A stretch of DNA of 64,000 nucleotides from Albula goreensis (lineage: Eukaryota; Chordata; Actinopteri; Albuliformes; Albulidae). Below the pieces are notes generated by a model. It did no database searches. It was given only the letters and a program-made list of their open reading frames with translations, and was not told the DNA's origin. The stretch is taken from assembly GCA_022829145.1 (NCBI GenBank), contig CM040745.1:22598906-22662905 (forward strand). The letters run 5' to 3'. The translations under genes and the position numbers were made by a program. Of this stretch, positions 61,366 to 64,000 are shown piece after piece (within the stretch, counting starts at the first letter, position 1; every line of letters starts with the position of its first letter).

Positions 61366-62917
61366 TCCAACCTTGTTTAGTATCTTTTAAGTGTTTGTTA
61401 TTTAGGGGAAAAGCACTGAAGATGTGGAGGCACTATCATCTTTTTCTTCTCCCTCTGCCAGAATATTTTGTTGTATGTATCATAGTAGATTTTGCATGTA
61501 TCATAGAATCATAGTGGTGTTCATGTTTTATCATTTAGCTATGTAAATGACAATATTTTTGACCTTTCCCCAATCAATTAAAGATTAAAGTTGTGTACAT
61601 TCACATGAAATATTTAACACACTTTTAAACATAAAAATATTGCAAACATTGCAAGTTTTAAAAAAAAAATTGCATTCTATAGATTGCTTCATTCAATGAA
61701 AACTAACTATATTTTTAATTTCATGAGTGTAAAAACATGGTTTGCTTGCAAATGATGCACTGTAGTTAGCTGGGTACCCACTTAGATGTCTGGTGAAGGA
61801 AAAAAAAAAAAACCCTTCAAGATAACATGCCAAATATGCTAGTTAGCTTAGCTATCTGGGTGGTTATACAAGTCATTACTGACCATGAGGCTGACTGCAT
61901 CCACAGAAAGAATATGATAATACACTATTAAGGTATTGTTCAAGCTTACTTACCCTGTGTTACATCTCCACATAAATGTTTATATAACTCAGTTATATAG
62001 TAAGGTCTTAATGCATTTTTAGAAGTCAGCTTTCCACAGAATTCTGCTGAATTTGGTTAAAAATTCCCACAGAAACAAGGGAAATTCCCCACAAAACTAT
62101 TTGGCCTTAGTCATGAGGTAGAAAATTTTCACAGCAGAAATTTCAATGAATATGTAATATCTCAAAATATTTTTTCTGTTACTTGTTCTACAGAAATGAT
62201 GCCAGTTGAGGGTTGGTCTTGAACCATCTCACCAGAGTGTGAATACCAAATTAGGGTTGACCACATTGTCATTTATCGAACTGGAATCACATAAAACTCA
62301 GTTCTGATTATCAAACATATATGTGTAAATGCTGATAAAATACTGAATCTCTGTTGAAAATTGCAGATTACTTATATTTCAGAAGTATCAAAACTATTAC
62401 AGAGTTTACTCTTACATGGAAAAATTTTGCCTGAAGGGCCAAAACACCTCTCTTGCTGACTATTTTGTGCTTAGCCTCTGGTCATTATTCCCTGAAGCTG
62501 TACTTGCTGTTTTTTCTGCGAAATATCCAGCCATAAATACAAACGACAAACAGCTCTGGGGAAAAAAGGAAGATCTGAGTTCTGCAGTGTCCCAGGACAG
62601 ACCAAATGTTATGCATTTTCTCATTGTAAACACTGTTTAAAATACTGTTCATTGTTTATTGCATAAGTAATTCAAGTGTACAGTCAGTCTCTTGTGTGCT
62701 CTTCAGTGGCATGTTCTGTTCTTTTACTTAAAACTCAAACAAATTGTTACACTTCAGTATAAAAGATTAGTTTCAATTTTATCAGTTTTTTTATTATTCA
62801 TATTCAGAATTGTTTTTGATCATAATGATCTTTATATACTTAGTGGTGAAAACAACAGGGAATGGCAATGCACTTCTGGCATGAAATTCTGTTTTAATGC
62901 ATAATCATTTTTGTATG

Positions 62918-62950
62918 AACATTACTTATCCCTTAAGGATAAGTAATGTT
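62918..62950. repeat. Perfect 14-bp hairpin, loop CTTAA
   Basis: AACATTACTTATCC and GGATAAGTAATGTT are exact reverse complements separated by five bases. It lies in AT-rich DNA with no surrounding element recognised. Confidence 0.85.
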
Positions 62951-64000
62951 GTCATATATTACATGCAGTAATGACTTGATTCAATTAAAATCATGTCTTC
63001 AAGATTCACTTTGTGTGAAAGTAAAAGCCACAGGACATAGATGAGTCATCTCCATTTTATCTGTGTTTCTTTGATTTGAGTTTCTGTGCAAGGCGGGAAT
63101 ACATACATGAAAGTAATTCACTAATGAAATCATTGTTGGATAAAGATGATTCATTCACAGGTACATGTCTTTAACATCAGAGCTAGCTGAATCAAGACAT
63201 GAACACTTTTCATGAACTCTTTTCATGAATCAAAACCTTTTAAAATGAATTCTCAACCAGACAGACCTTGCTTTTCATAGCTGTATCTCATCAAACATGA
63301 AATCATAGTAATTGAAAAGTACAATCTGTTTAGCTTCTCAGCATTTTTCACATTTCATTTTTCATGGTTTTCCTATTATACTCACCTATTATAAATTGTC
63401 TGTTTCAAGGACTTTATGTTCTGAATGGTCAAAGAAAATAATGAAGATGCATCAATAATATACCTTATAATTCAAAAGCTATCTTTAAAATACACTTCTG
63501 AATTTGACATGTGTTTTTGGCGCAAAGCTGAAATGAGGCATCTGCATAGTAAGAAGGACTGTTAACTCCTGTGACATGAAATTGTGATGATTTATGAAGA
63601 GCCACTTCTGCCCTTATGGCTATGGTCCTGAATTTCTGTTCATGGATGTTTTTGTTCTCACAGATGGTGGAGCATGTAAAACTATAGTTTGGCTTTAGTC
63701 CATATGGGTAATGAAAATAATTCTCAGGCCATCCACTTTTAATTTCCCTTTACCTTGAGGGTGAAAATTTTCACATCTAATTGTAGCAGCCTTTCAGAAT
63801 TTAAGGTGATAAATTGAGTTGGATGGGGGTACTGAAGTAAAGCATTCTGCAGTGCTGAACAAAAGAATGCTAGATTTAATTCAAGTGACATTTTGTGCTT
63901 GAAAAGGGAGAGAAAGAGATTAAGTTTGTGTTACAAGTGACTGTGTTTTTCTGCATTTTTTATTTTCATTAAATTCAATGGCCGCTGATATCTGTGTTGC

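Larger units (their letters stand above)
60505..64000. other. Distal part of proposed intron, no gene seen
   Basis: AT-rich with short chance frames (60940-61257, 62416-62640, 62692-62904) that carry no motif. Two perfect short hairpins are listed separately. No exon-like pairing of open frame and splice sites was convincing up to the window edge. Confidence 0.4.

Noticed and set aside
1-64000. A new multi-gene system, CRISPR array, phage or plasmid-type module
   Set aside because: The window is animal non-coding DNA. There is no operon structure, no array of regular repeats and spacers, and no bacterial-type gene.

Overview
The window looks like non-coding DNA from a ray-finned fish, most likely a teleost. 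It is AT-rich and full of microsatellites. Its repeats are typical of fish: a tRNA-headed SINE with the GCTTTGGATAAAAGCGTC-type tail, a CR1-clade LINE end with an (AACATAAG)n tail, a Tc1/mariner copy, a hAT remnant with a ZMYM1-like reading frame, and several short inverted-repeat elements. I could not resolve the species. No conventional multi-exon protein gene can be read in it, and nearly all open frames over 60 codons are chance frames or pieces of mobile elements.

Layout. Positions 1-23,200 read as intergenic DNA. They hold an old LINE endonuclease fragment (2.1-3.1 kb, minus strand), a degenerate MITE (8.7-8.9 kb), a LINE-tail-like fragment (11.4-11.6 kb), a 232-bp palindrome (18.2-18.5 kb), a degraded repeat near 20 kb, and several blocks that look like conserved enhancers. 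At 23.2-24.2 kb base composition changes: CpG becomes more frequent, there is a perfect CRE (TGACGTCA), and about 40 bases downstream a 25-codon open frame ends exactly at a strong splice donor (CTG|GTAAGT). I read this as the promoter and first exon of an unidentified plus-strand gene. If so, everything from 23.66 kb to the window end is its first intron, over 40 kb, or a non-coding desert.

The 24-64 kb part has more scattered enhancer-like blocks, including an X-box with a nearby CACGTG E-box at 45.5 kb. It also holds a hAT-like MITE (37.98-38.48 kb), a second inverted-repeat MITE (40.8-41.1 kb), an unclassified repeat (41.16-41.6 kb), an intact-looking tRNA-SINE (42.5-42.8 kb), and a cluster of autonomous-element remnants at 54.7-59.8 kb: hAT, then CR1, then Tc1/mariner with an internal 152-bp tandem duplication. 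A (TG)42 microsatellite and two perfect short hairpins follow.

The parts do not form a pathway. The working picture is one long regulatory or intronic domain driven from a single candidate promoter. The enhancer-like blocks were picked by eye from base composition and homeodomain/POU/E-box-like words, so they are hypotheses that need cross-species alignment. I found no operon, CRISPR array, rRNA, genuine tRNA gene or recognisable new multi-gene system.
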